From contig JAJRTS010000033.1 in assembly GCA_024278175.1 (NCBI GenBank), positions 1 to 64,000 on the forward strand: a stretch of 64,000 bases of DNA, in the 5' to 3' direction. Under the pieces are notes generated by a model. It had not been told where the DNA came from. It did not search any database and was given only the letters and a program-made list of their open reading frames with translations. This DNA comes from Gemmatimonadales bacterium (GTDB lineage Bacteria > Gemmatimonadota > Glassbacteria > GWA2-58-10). The translations under genes were made by a program, and so were the position numbers. Shown in pieces: positions 16,793 through 24,234 of this stretch. The stretch's first letter is position 1; the number at the start of each line of letters is the position of its first letter.

Positions 16793-16877
16793 GGCCGGGC
16801 CGGCATATTTATTGCCAATTTCGCCGGGTTGGCTGCCGCGACGATGGTGCTGGCGCAATAAATATGCCGGCCCGGCC
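16793..16877. repeat. 85-bp element with 22-bp perfect inverted repeats
   Basis: Left arm 16793-16814 (GGCCGGGCCGGCATATTTAT...) is the exact complement of right arm 16856-16877, with a 41-bp centre. Each arm is GC-rich outside and AT-rich inside. The elements at 24036-24117 and 25411-25492 have the same layout with other arm sequences. It lies directly upstream of the cysteine synthase gene. Confidence 0.85.
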
Positions 16878-16903
16878 CTACACTCAACCGGAAAATCATT
16901 ATT

Positions 16904-17881
16904 ATGAGCGCGCGGGACAACAGACTCTGCTCCTCGGTTCTTGCAACGATCCACGAGACACCACTTGTCGAGCTTGAGCGGATCGGTGCTGAACTCGAGG
17001 GCCGCGTACTGGCCAAGCTCGAGTATTTAAGCCCGGGGCTCAGCAAAAAAGACCGGATCGCGTTGCAGATGGTGCTGGAGGCCGAGCGCGATGGGCGCCT
17101 TCGCCCGGGGCAGACAGTGGTCGAGTTGACCAGCGGCAACACCGGCACGGGCCTGGCTATTGTCTGCGCGGTAAAAGGTTATCCGTTCGTGGCGGTGATG
17201 AGTCGGGGGAACAGCATGGAGCGCGCCCGGATGATGGCCGCGCTGGGAGCCGAGGTTGTGCTGGTGGATCAGGCCGAGGGCGCTGTTGCCGGGCAGGTGT
17301 CCGGAGCGTCGCTGGAAAAAGTGGAGGTTGCGGCCAGACGCATTGTCAGCCAGCGCGACGCTTTCCGCGCCGACCAGTTCAGCCTGGAGGCCAACCGGCG
17401 GGCGCATCTGTTGCACACCGGCCCCGAGATCATCCGTCAGAGCGCCGGCGCTCTCAGCGCGTTCTGCGATTTCGCCGGTACAGGCGGAAGTTTCGCCGGG
17501 GTGGCGCAGGCTCTCCATGAGCATGACAGCGCTACACAATGTTTTATAGTTGAACCGACCGGAGCGGCCGTGCTCTCCGGGCAACCGGCGACGGATGGCG
17601 AACACCGGATCCAGGGCGGCGGCTACTCGATAACCAGCCTTAAGATGCTCGAGGGCGTGCGGGTGGACGGTTACCTGCGGGTCAGCGACAGCGATGCGAT
17701 CCACTGGGCGCGGCGGCTGGCGGCGGAGGAAGGGATTTTCGGCGGGTTCAGCTCCGGGGCCAATCTGGCCGCGGCAGTGCAGTTGCTGCGGGGCCCTTGC
17801 CGGGGCGGCGCTGTTGCAATCCTCATTTGCGACTCAGGCCTTAAATACCTCAGCACCGATCTCTGGCCGGAGCTGGAATAA
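16904..17881 (+). CDS. PLP-dependent cysteine synthase family protein
   Basis: This 325-residue enzyme belongs to fold type II PLP enzymes. The PLP lysine is K49 in GLSKKDR, the substrate loop is TSGNTGTG, the phosphate-binding loop is GTGGSFAG, and the C-terminal SGLKYLST block contacts the PLP ring. O-acetylserine sulfhydrylases usually read N-P-x-G-S-x-K-D-R at the lysine; here it is S-P-G-L-S-K-K-D-R, so the substrate may differ from that of CysK (a cystathionine-synthase-like or diaminopropionate-type reaction is possible). There is no clear RBS near the ATG. No sulfur-pathway partner lies next to it. Confidence 0.8.
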   Translation: MSARDNRLCSSVLATIHETPLVELERIGAELEGRVLAKLEYLSPGLSKKDRIALQMVLEAERDGRLRPGQTVVELTSGNTGTGLAIVCAVKGYPFVAVMSRGNSMERARMMAALGAEVVLVDQAEGAVAGQVSGASLEKVEVAARRIVSQRDAFRADQFSLEANRRAHLLHTGPEIIRQSAGALSAFCDFAGTGGSFAGVAQALHEHDSATQCFIVEPTGAAVLSGQPATDGEHRIQGGGYSITSLKMLEGVRVDGYLRVSDSDAIHWARRLAAEEGIFGGFSSGANLAAAVQLLRGPCRGGAVAILICDSGLKYLSTDLWPELE

Positions 17882-18027
17882 TTTCGCCGGGGCTGGCTCC
17901 GCGGCTTTGACGGGCTGCGGGGAAGGCCACTGAAGAAAACTTTTCTCCCCTCAAAAAACAACAACTCTTTCTTTCCGCATTAATCCATGGAATCCACTTA
18001 AATCAGGGTAATCTGTGATTCAAAGAT

Positions 18028-18060
18028 AAAAAAACCGGGGCGGAGTCTCCCCCGTCCCGG
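18028..18060 (-). terminator. Terminator of the DUF302/zinc-ribbon operon
   Basis: On the minus strand a GC-rich hairpin (CCGGGACGGGGGAG ... CCGCCCCGG) is followed by seven T. It lies 80 nt after the DUF302 stop. Confidence 0.65.
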
Positions 18061-18139
18061 CTCCCGGGCACCCGGGCACCCGGCCCACGGCCTCCCCACA
18101 CTCCCGGCAATTCTGTAAATCGGTAACTCTGCAAAAAAA

Positions 18140-18610
18140 TTAACCGAGCACTCCGGCGGTAATCCTCTTCTCGTCGTTCGCCACTTTGCCGCCCATTACC
18201 CGCGCAATCGTCCCGCCGAACATTCTACCGATCAGGCCCGTGTTCATCTTGCTCACCCACACCTTGCCCCCGTCGTCCTCCCAGACCGCAAGCCCGCAGG
18301 GCAGCAGACTGCTCACCCAACGATCGCCGGTCAGCACTTCGCCGGCATAACCCGCGTTGCACATGTTCAGCTTTTGTACCCTGTGAGGAAACTCCACCCC
18401 GTGTTTCGCCATCGACTCGTTCATGTCCCACACACTCTGCAGCACCCAACCATCCGCCGCCTCGATATTCCCGCTCAGTTTCGCCACGGTCTGCTCAAAT
18501 CCCAGCCCGCTCGGCCGGGTGACAATCATCATCCGGGATATCAATAACTTTGCCGCCACCGCAGCCAGTGCAAAACCAGCCAGCACCCCGATTATCAGTC
18601 CTTCAATCAT
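18140..18610 (-). CDS. DUF302 family membrane-anchored protein
   Basis: The 156-residue protein has one N-terminal membrane helix (residues 2-24), then a DUF302 domain (RPSGLGFEQTVAKLSGNIEA, with CGLAVWEDDGGKVWVSKMN near residue 110). DUF302 proteins are small alpha/beta proteins often found near redox or metal genes; their function is not established. It starts 9 bp after the zinc-ribbon gene with AGGAGA upstream, so the two are cotranscribed. Confidence 0.8.
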   Translation of the reverse strand: MIEGLIIGVLAGFALAAVAAKLLISRMMIVTRPSGLGFEQTVAKLSGNIEAADGWVLQSVWDMNESMAKHGVEFPHRVQKLNMCNAGYAGEVLTGDRWVSSLLPCGLAVWEDDGGKVWVSKMNTGLIGRMFGGTIARVMGGKVANDEKRITAGVLG

Positions 18611-18619
18611 TATTATCTC

Positions 18620-18832
18620 CTAGTTGTAAGGGCATGTTCCGCTTGCGCACGAGCCGCCACCGCACGGACTCTGCTGTCCGCCGCCGCTGCTGCGTCCCAC
18701 TCCGTGGGCGCTCATCACCCGCTCCATCACCGCCCCGCAGCCCGGGCACTCCGGCTCGGCCTCCTCGCTCGATGACACCAGCAGCTCCACTTTCCTGCCG
18801 CATGAGCTGCAATTGTATTCGTAAATCGGCAT
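18620..18832 (-). CDS. FmdB-type zinc-ribbon protein
   Basis: The 70-residue protein opens with MPIYEYNCSSCGRKVE and a second pair C-P-G-C at about residues 34-37, the CxxC...CxxC zinc ribbon of the FmdB/putative regulatory family. The C-terminal tail is Gly/Ser/Cys-rich (GGGSCASGTCPYN), as in many members. It may be a regulator or a small chaperone; the family is not functionally settled. GGAGAGG precedes the ATG, and it is the first gene of a two-gene operon with DUF302. Confidence 0.85.
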   Translation of the reverse strand: MPIYEYNCSSCGRKVELLVSSSEEAEPECPGCGAVMERVMSAHGVGRSSGGGQQSPCGGGSCASGTCPYN

Positions 18833-18844
18833 TGCTCACCTCTC

Positions 18845-18872
18845 CATTTATTTGAATCCCGCTATCGTGCAA
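18845..18872 (-). promoter_or_regulatory. Possible promoter for the zinc-ribbon operon
   Basis: TTGCAC (18872-18867) and TAAATG (18850-18845) are 16 bp apart, close to the start at 18832. Confidence 0.35.
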
Positions 18873-19050
18873 CCTGTCTGCCACTGGCTAGAGCAAGCCC
18901 GGTGCCACCCAAGTCACTGGAGCTTAACTGCCTGTAATTGAAAGAGATACAAATTCTCCAGCCATCCGCCGACGGATCGGCGGTGCTAACTTAACGTTAA
19001 TATTTTACACTACCTGAACACATTTCAGCCCCCGATCCGCCCCTCAAAAC

Positions 19051-19078
19051 AAAAAGGACCGCCCCTACGGGACGGCCC
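19051..19078 (-). terminator. Minus-strand terminator
   Basis: GGGCCGTCCC-GTA-GGGGCGGTCC pairs fully when two G-U pairs are allowed and is followed by five T on the minus strand. It would end transcripts from the 42-residue zinc-ribbon gene. Between 18873 and 19050 there is only a small hairpin (about 18967-18984). Confidence 0.65.
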
Positions 19079-19107
19079 TGCTGCTAATCGCGCTGATATT
19101 TTGCGCC

Positions 19108-19318
19108 AGAGGGGCGTTGAAATAAAGACGTTCAACGCCCTTAAATTAAATATTTCGTCCGGGCAAGTTGTCAAGGGCAAGGCAAGCCGTTTTTAAGCGA
19201 TTTTGCCATTCGCTTTATTTCAAGCAGTTAGATTGCTCGTGCCGGCTTTCGACACCAAAACGGGAAACGGCCCTTGACAACCATTATTCCCCATACTTTC
19301 GAATATTTCGGGCACGCT
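19108..19318 (+). repeat. Dispersed ~205-bp palindromic element, copy A
   Basis: The left hairpin GGGCGTTGAA/TTCAACGCCC spans 19112-19140. Perfect 12-bp inverted arms GTTGTCAAGGGC (19167-19178) and GCCCTTGACAAC (19270-19281) enclose about 90 bp. Within that is AAGCCGTT, then a small hairpin, then the conserved TTAGATTGCTC and CCGGCTTT. It matches copies C and B closely. Open frames across it are fortuitous. Confidence 0.85.
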
Positions 19319-19329
19319 TCCACAGCTTG

Positions 19330-19458
19330 CTATTTCACCTTGATTTTCACGCCGCACTTGATACAGGCGATGTGCGTGTCACCCGCATTGATCTTGACCA
19401 CGGAGTGGCAGCGCGGGCAACGGGCGAAACGGGCTTCTTTCAGACTATCCAGTTTCAC
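19330..19458 (-). CDS. 42-residue zinc-ribbon microprotein
   Basis: The short frame encodes 42 residues with two CxxC pairs (ARCPRCHS and ACIKCGVK) spaced like a rubredoxin-type zinc knuckle, in a basic protein. It starts at GTG with a strong GGAGGAG about 7 nt upstream, and a near-consensus promoter lies 59 nt further up, so expression is well supported. It resembles tiny zinc ribbons that bind nucleic acid or ribosomes, but its role is unknown. The transcript would run into repeat copy A and stop at the terminator beyond it. Confidence 0.75.
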   Translation of the reverse strand: MKLDSLKEARFARCPRCHSVVKINAGDTHIACIKCGVKIKVK

Positions 19459-19516
19459 GGGAGCTCCTCCTGTTGTAATTTCCCTGACATTGTTCGCATT
19501 ATTACGAGTTGTGGCG

Positions 19517-19546
19517 ATTTTACCCGAAAGCCCGCCTTTCTGTCAA
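19517..19546 (-). promoter_or_regulatory. Promoter for the 42-residue zinc-ribbon gene
   Basis: A perfect TTGACA (19546-19541) and TAAAAT (19522-19517) are 18 bp apart. Confidence 0.7.
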
Positions 19547-19619
19547 GCATATTTTTACCTGGCAGGGTATTAGGTACTTATCGGCGCTTTTTCAATCTCA
19601 CCTTATAAATCTCAAACGA

Positions 19620-19652
19620 AAGGGGCTAATCCTCGGCAAGAATCAGCCCCTT
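19620..19652. terminator. Hairpin in the zinc-ribbon/sulfatase gap
   Basis: AAGGGGCT (19620-19627) and AGCCCCTT (19645-19652) form a hairpin. The rest of the gap up to the sulfatase promoter shows nothing recognisable. Confidence 0.45.
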
Positions 19653-19824
19653 CCACGTGTGCCGGTTTTATGACCGAAAGTCAAAGGTTACCGGCAACCC
19701 CCGCTACATTGGCGATTGTATCATGCAACTGCTTGGACTGTCAATCATTATGTTTTATTCACTCGACCATCTGCTGATAATGCCGTAACACCGGCGCGGG
19801 CGGAGCGGCCACGGCCCGATAGCG

Positions 19825-19853
19825 TTGACTCTTAATATCGTTTACGCTAACTT
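19825..19853 (+). promoter_or_regulatory. Promoter for the sulfatase-deoC operon
   Basis: TTGACT (19825-19830) and TAACTT (19848-19853) are 17 bp apart, about 80 nt upstream of the GTG at 19933. Confidence 0.5.
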
Positions 19854-19932
19854 TTTTTATCTCCCTCTTTATGAGATCTCCTTTACCGTTATAAAACCAT
19901 CTCACCTCCTCGACACCAAACAGGAGGACCTC

Positions 19933-21576
19933 GTGTCCGTTCCGATCAAACGCAGAGAATTCCTCGGCCTCTCCGGCGGCGCCGCCTTGGCATCGCTTAC
20001 CCTGCCCGGCATTGTCCGCGCGGCGGGAAGCGGCAAAAAACGCCCCAATATCCTCTGGATAAGCTGTGAGGACATCAGCCGCGAGCTCGGCTGCTACGGT
20101 TACGAGAACATCCGCACGCCCAATATCGACCGCCTGGCCGCCCAGGGCCGCAAATACACCAACGCCTATACTGTCGCGCCGGTGTGCGCCCCCAATCGCT
20201 CCGGGATTATTACCGCCATGTACCCCAACAGTATCGGCTCCAGCCACATGCGCACCAGCTCAGCAGGCTACGAGTACGAGTGCGTGCCGCCGCCCTATGT
20301 CCACTGCTTCACCGAGTACCTTCGCGCCGCGGGCTACTACTGCACAAACAAATCCAAAACCGACTACCAGTTCTCAGCGCCGCTCACCGCCTGGGACCAC
20401 AACGGCGGAAGGCACGATGACTGGGCAGGGCGAGGGCAGGGCCAGCCGTTTTTCAGCGTGATCAACCTCACTATCACCCATGAGAGCCGGATCCGCGTGC
20501 CGATCGACAAAGACCCGGTCAAGGACCCGGACAGCGTGGAGTTGCCGCCCTACTATCCCGATACGCCGCTGGTGCGACGGGACATGGCCCGCTACCTGGA
20601 CAATATCGAAACCATGGACGGCCAGGTGGGCGAGATCCTGGACCGGCTGGAGCGCGATGGCCTGCTCGACGACACGATAATATTCTTCTGGAGCGACCAC
20701 GGCCGCGGCCTTCCGCGCGCCAAGCGCTGGGTCTACGACTCTGGAATCCAGGTGCCGCTGATCGTACGCTGGCCGGGAAAAGTCAAACCCGGTACGCTCA
20801 GCGATGAACTGGTCTGCTCGATAGATTTCGGCCCCACCGTGCTGAGCCTGGCCGGGGTGGAAGTCCCGGCGCACATGCAGGGCGGCGCGTTCATGGGAGA
20901 GCAGAAAGCCGCCCCGCGCGACTACGTTTTCGCCTTCCGCGACCGGATGGACGAGACTTACGATATGATCCGCGCCGTCCGTGACAAGCGCTACAAGTAC
21001 ATCCGCAACTACCACCCCGAGAAGCCCTACGCCCAGCGGATCAGGTATATGGACATGATGCCCACCATGCGGGAATGGCGGCGGCTGGCGGCCGAAGGCA
21101 AGCTGGAGGGGCCGCAGAAACTCTTTTTCGCCGACACCAAGCCGGTCCACGAGCTCTACGACACGGACACTGACCCCCACGAGATCAACAACCTGGCCTA
21201 TGATCCTAAGTATGCCGAGCTGCTGGCCCGGCTACAGGGGGCGATGGACCAGTGGATCGAGGAGATTGACGATGTGGGCTTTGTCACCGAGGACCAGCTT
21301 ATCGAGCGTTTCTGGCCCGGACACATGCAGCCGGACACCCGCGCTCCACGGTTCACCCCGGACGGCGGAGATCACCGCGGGCCGCTACGGGTCAGCCTGG
21401 CCAGCTCCACCGACGGGGCCTCGGTGGCCTGGACCACCGATGAGGGTCAGGACGCGCACTGGAAGCTCTACTCCGGCCCGATCCGCCTGAAATCGAGCGC
21501 CACTATCCGCGCCCGGGCGATCAGACTCGGCTACCGCGAGAGCGAGGAAGTCCGGGCTTTTTTCCGGGTGGACTGA
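19933..21576 (+). CDS. Tat-exported arylsulfatase-type sulfatase
   Basis: The 547-residue protein has a twin-arginine signal (KRREFLGLSGGAA). The alkaline-phosphatase-like sulfatase fold follows, with the formylglycine motif C85-A-P-N-R89, an early metal-binding Asp (SCEDISRELGCYGYENIRTP) and the later WSDHG metal site. After about residue 480 comes a chitobiase-C-like beta-sandwich (SLASSTDGASVAWTTDEG). It should remove sulfate from a glycan or other ester outside the cytoplasm. The GTG start is fixed by AGGAGG 6 nt upstream and by the signal peptide. deoC follows 16 bp on. Activation needs a maturase such as the one at 42701-43960. Confidence 0.9.
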   Translation: MSVPIKRREFLGLSGGAALASLTLPGIVRAAGSGKKRPNILWISCEDISRELGCYGYENIRTPNIDRLAAQGRKYTNAYTVAPVCAPNRSGIITAMYPNSIGSSHMRTSSAGYEYECVPPPYVHCFTEYLRAAGYYCTNKSKTDYQFSAPLTAWDHNGGRHDDWAGRGQGQPFFSVINLTITHESRIRVPIDKDPVKDPDSVELPPYYPDTPLVRRDMARYLDNIETMDGQVGEILDRLERDGLLDDTIIFFWSDHGRGLPRAKRWVYDSGIQVPLIVRWPGKVKPGTLSDELVCSIDFGPTVLSLAGVEVPAHMQGGAFMGEQKAAPRDYVFAFRDRMDETYDMIRAVRDKRYKYIRNYHPEKPYAQRIRYMDMMPTMREWRRLAAEGKLEGPQKLFFADTKPVHELYDTDTDPHEINNLAYDPKYAELLARLQGAMDQWIEEIDDVGFVTEDQLIERFWPGHMQPDTRAPRFTPDGGDHRGPLRVSLASSTDGASVAWTTDEGQDAHWKLYSGPIRLKSSATIRARAIRLGYRESEEVRAFFRVD

Positions 21577-21592
21577 ACAGGGAGAGAAAATC

Positions 21593-22309
21593 ATGACCGG
21601 TAAAATCAGCGATTTGGCAAAAGTGATAGACCATTCGCTGCTGCATCCCACGCTGACCGACCGGGAACTCCGCGAGGGCTGCCAGCTGGCCCGCGCCAGC
21701 AAAGTGGCGGCGGTGAGTATCAAGCCTTATGCCGTACCGATGGCCGTGGAAATCCTGGCCGGCTCGGGCGTGAAAACCGGCTCGGTGGTGGGGTTTCCCC
21801 ACGGCAACAGCCGGATCGCGGTCAAGGTGCGCGAGGCGGCCGTGGCTTGCGAGGACGGCGCCACCGAACTGGACGCGGTGGTCAATATCGGCAAGGTGCT
21901 GGGCGAAGACTGGGGCTACGTGGCCGATGAGATCAAGGCCCTGAACGATGTGGGGACCGCCAACGGCGCGATTCTCAAGCTGATATTCGAGAACGATTTT
22001 CTCACAAACGACCAGCTCAAGATCAAACTCTGCGAGATTTGCAGCGAGATCGGCGTGGCGTTTGTGAAAACCTCCACCGGCTACGGGTTTGCCCGGCAAC
22101 CCGACGGCTCCTACTCCTACCGTGGGGCCACGGAGCACGATCTGCGGCTGATGAGGGAGCACAGCGCTCCGGGCGTACGGCTCAAGGCCGCTGGGGGCGT
22201 GCGCACGCTGGACCAGCTGTTAAAAGTGCTGGAACTGGGAGTGAGCCGTGTGGGCCTCAGCGCTACGAAGGCGATTCTGGATGAGGCACGGGAACGGGGC
22301 TGGGGGTAG
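21593..22309 (+). CDS. deoC: Deoxyribose-phosphate aldolase
   Basis: The 238-residue TIM-barrel enzyme matches DeoC: IDHSLLHPTLT at the start, ELDAVVNIG, the Schiff-base lysine K159 in FVKTSTGYG, and the second lysine in VRLKAAGGVRT. It splits 2-deoxyribose 5-phosphate into glyceraldehyde 3-phosphate and acetaldehyde in the cytoplasm. GGGAGAG lies before the ATG, and the 16-bp gap to the sulfatase gene indicates one transcript. That pairing is odd for a nucleoside-catabolism gene; a related aldolase role in sugar-acid breakdown is possible. Confidence 0.9.
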   Translation: MTGKISDLAKVIDHSLLHPTLTDRELREGCQLARASKVAAVSIKPYAVPMAVEILAGSGVKTGSVVGFPHGNSRIAVKVREAAVACEDGATELDAVVNIGKVLGEDWGYVADEIKALNDVGTANGAILKLIFENDFLTNDQLKIKLCEICSEIGVAFVKTSTGYGFARQPDGSYSYRGATEHDLRLMREHSAPGVRLKAAGGVRTLDQLLKVLELGVSRVGLSATKAILDEARERGWG

Positions 22310-22328
22310 TTTTTTGATATGCTGCTTA

Positions 22329-22347
22329 TGTATCATAAAATGATACA
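22329..22347. promoter_or_regulatory. Operator-like palindrome between convergent genes
   Basis: TGTATCAT-AAA-ATGATACA is a perfect palindrome 20 nt past deoC. It could be a weak terminator stem or a protein-binding site. Confidence 0.4.
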
Positions 22348-22382
22348 CAAATAGAATTGTGCAACACGGTCGATGCACAACA

Positions 22383-22799
22383 TTATATCCGTAAAATAGT
22401 TCTGTGATATCCTTTTTCGCCCGAATCGTCTTCCCAAAAGATTTCTACATTAAAGGAATCATAATCTCCTGTCTGAATTACAACAGTATTCATATTCAAT
22501 TTAACAGGATCTCTAGGACCAATAAAATCTATTGATTCAGGATTACCGTCCCTTGTAACAGGATGATCCTTTAAGCCTATATCGTTAATTAGTAGCTTTA
22601 TATTACGGGCTTCCGCATAATCGCTATTATTGCAAATATCCAGAGTAAATCTTGTATGCCCTGGGTGAATCTCTCTTCCAATCTTCGCTGAAAGTTGAGC
22701 TTTGTTTAAAGCCCTTTTCTTGCTTCTCCTTAAAATCACTAAGGACCAAACTGCACATATTAAAACCAATAACGTTATGCCTAAATTAATATAACTCAA
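22383..22799 (-). CDS. Single-pass membrane protein, unknown
   Basis: The 138-residue protein has one N-terminal membrane helix (NLGITLLVLICAVWSLVIL), a basic stretch (RRSKKRALNK), and a soluble beta-rich domain of about 100 residues (HTRFTLDICNNSDYAEARNI). The domain looks like a small immunoglobulin-like fold, but I do not recognise it. It starts at TTG with AGGGAG upstream and lies 13 bp after the GalM-like gene. Its base composition is clearly more AT-rich than its neighbours, hinting at separate origin. Confidence 0.6.
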   Translation of the reverse strand: MSYINLGITLLVLICAVWSLVILRRSKKRALNKAQLSAKIGREIHPGHTRFTLDICNNSDYAEARNIKLLINDIGLKDHPVTRDGNPESIDFIGPRDPVKLNMNTVVIQTGDYDSFNVEIFWEDDSGEKGYHRTILRI

Positions 22800-22812
22800 T
22801 TTCTAGTACTCC

Positions 22813-23922
22813 CTATTTGATTTCATCACTCACCACAAACTTCACCCACCCCCCGGCCTCCGCTCCCGGCGGGACTACTCGCAAGCCGCTCACTCGCTCG
22901 TGGCCCCCGGCAAAAAGATTGTGCGCGTTGGGCGCTGCGGTCATGTTCTCCACGCAAACAAAATCCTCGCCCGGCGGAGCGTAAACTATCAGGTGGGTAA
23001 ATTCCGGGCTGTGGGTCAGGGTCAGCTTAACGTCTTCCTTGCGCCACTCCAGCGTTGCCGGGGCCGTCGGTGAGGCCGGGAAATAGATGTCGTCCATCTC
23101 CACCTGGCTCATGGGCCGGGCCACCCGTAAATCAAGGTGAGTACCCTCCACCGCCTTTAGGCCACCGCTGGGAATAAACCCGTCCAGGTCCATGGTGCTG
23201 TCGTTGAGAACGGTCAGGTACACGTCCTCCCGGCTGCCGGGGATATTCCAGTACGGATGCAGCCCGAACCCGTAGGGCAGCGGCTCGCTGTCGCGGTTGA
23301 CCAGGTGGTAGGAGATTTTCAGCCCTTCACCGTCAAGCACATAGGTCAGCTCCAGCGTGTGCTCTATCGGAAAATACCCGTACACCGTGCTGCCTGGTGC
23401 GAACTCCATCCGGCAGGTGAACGTAACCGCGCCGTCGCCCACCTCCGGCGTGTCGTAACCCCAGGGGATATCGCGCACCAGGCCGTGGATATGGTTCTCG
23501 CCGCGGTTGATCGGGAATCTGAACTCGCGGCCCCGGAAGCTGAACACTCCCGCCGGCACCCGGCAGGGAGTGGGATAAAGCACAGGCATGCCCAGCCTTT
23601 GCCCGTCGAAATTTTTTACCGTGTCCGGGCTTAGGATCAACTCCACTCCCCTGTAGGACAACCCGGCCAGGTTCGCCCCGGCCCAGGTGGCCACTCTCGC
23701 CTCCATCGGCTGCCCGCCGCCACGGGTCAGCACCACCAACTCCCGGCCCTCGCCCACTTTTTCGATCCTGTAACCGAACATCGCTTCCCCTCCCTCCTGC
23801 CGTGCTTTCTCCGGGCCGCAGAACGTACAGAGCAGCGCGATCATCAGCCCCGCCGCCACAATCGACCAGACCGTTTTCGAGTCTTTGTGACTGGTCACGC
23901 AGATACCACGGCTGCATTTCAT
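22813..23922 (-). CDS. Aldose 1-epimerase (GalM-like) with N-terminal membrane anchor
   Basis: The 369-residue protein has a hydrophobic N-terminal segment (VWSIVAAGLMIALLCTFCG) with Cys after it, so it is exported or membrane-anchored, possibly as a lipoprotein with a non-standard lipobox. The rest is the galactose-mutarotase beta-sandwich, with the expected histidines in NHIHGLVRD and GLHPYWN and the base glutamate in CVENMTAAP. It interconverts the alpha and beta forms of a hexose. An exported form fits sugars released outside the cytoplasm. The ATG at 23922 is chosen for AGGAGCGG upstream. Confidence 0.8.
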   Translation of the reverse strand: MKCSRGICVTSHKDSKTVWSIVAAGLMIALLCTFCGPEKARQEGGEAMFGYRIEKVGEGRELVVLTRGGGQPMEARVATWAGANLAGLSYRGVELILSPDTVKNFDGQRLGMPVLYPTPCRVPAGVFSFRGREFRFPINRGENHIHGLVRDIPWGYDTPEVGDGAVTFTCRMEFAPGSTVYGYFPIEHTLELTYVLDGEGLKISYHLVNRDSEPLPYGFGLHPYWNIPGSREDVYLTVLNDSTMDLDGFIPSGGLKAVEGTHLDLRVARPMSQVEMDDIYFPASPTAPATLEWRKEDVKLTLTHSPEFTHLIVYAPPGEDFVCVENMTAAPNAHNLFAGGHERVSGLRVVPPGAEAGGWVKFVVSDEIK

Positions 23923-24035
23923 CGAGGTCCGCTCCTGGTTTTCGTTTGTACAGCTTGCGCTTTGCCCTATTATCGTTCCCCGCCACCCGCTTGTCAATCC
24001 TCACCGGGGCCAGTGCCGGTAAGACCACGGAGCAG

Positions 24036-24117
24036 GCGGCCCAGGCATGATTTTTTCAAAGCACCGCTGCTGAATGTCCGGCGCGCTTGACGAACGAAAA
24101 AATCATGCCTGGGCCGC
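24036..24117. repeat. 82-bp element with 22-bp perfect inverted repeats
   Basis: Left arm 24036-24057 (GCGGCCCAGGCATGATTTTT...) is the exact complement of right arm 24096-24117, around a 38-bp centre. The layout matches the element at 16793-16877 but the arm sequence differs. It lies between the Na/Ca exchanger and epimerase genes; the remaining gap shows nothing else. Confidence 0.85.
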
Positions 24118-24234
24118 ACCTTTACGCTTAAAATCTTTTCTTCCTTTTGCCTTTTTCGTAAGCCGTACTCTCGTCGTTCTCCTAGCGAAGTTTCGCCAGG
24201 TCCGGGCCAGCACAGCAAAACACGACGCACCGGG

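Noticed and set aside
19168-19608. Plus-strand frame across repeat copy A
   Set aside because: It overlaps a non-coding repeat and the well-supported zinc-ribbon gene on the other strand.
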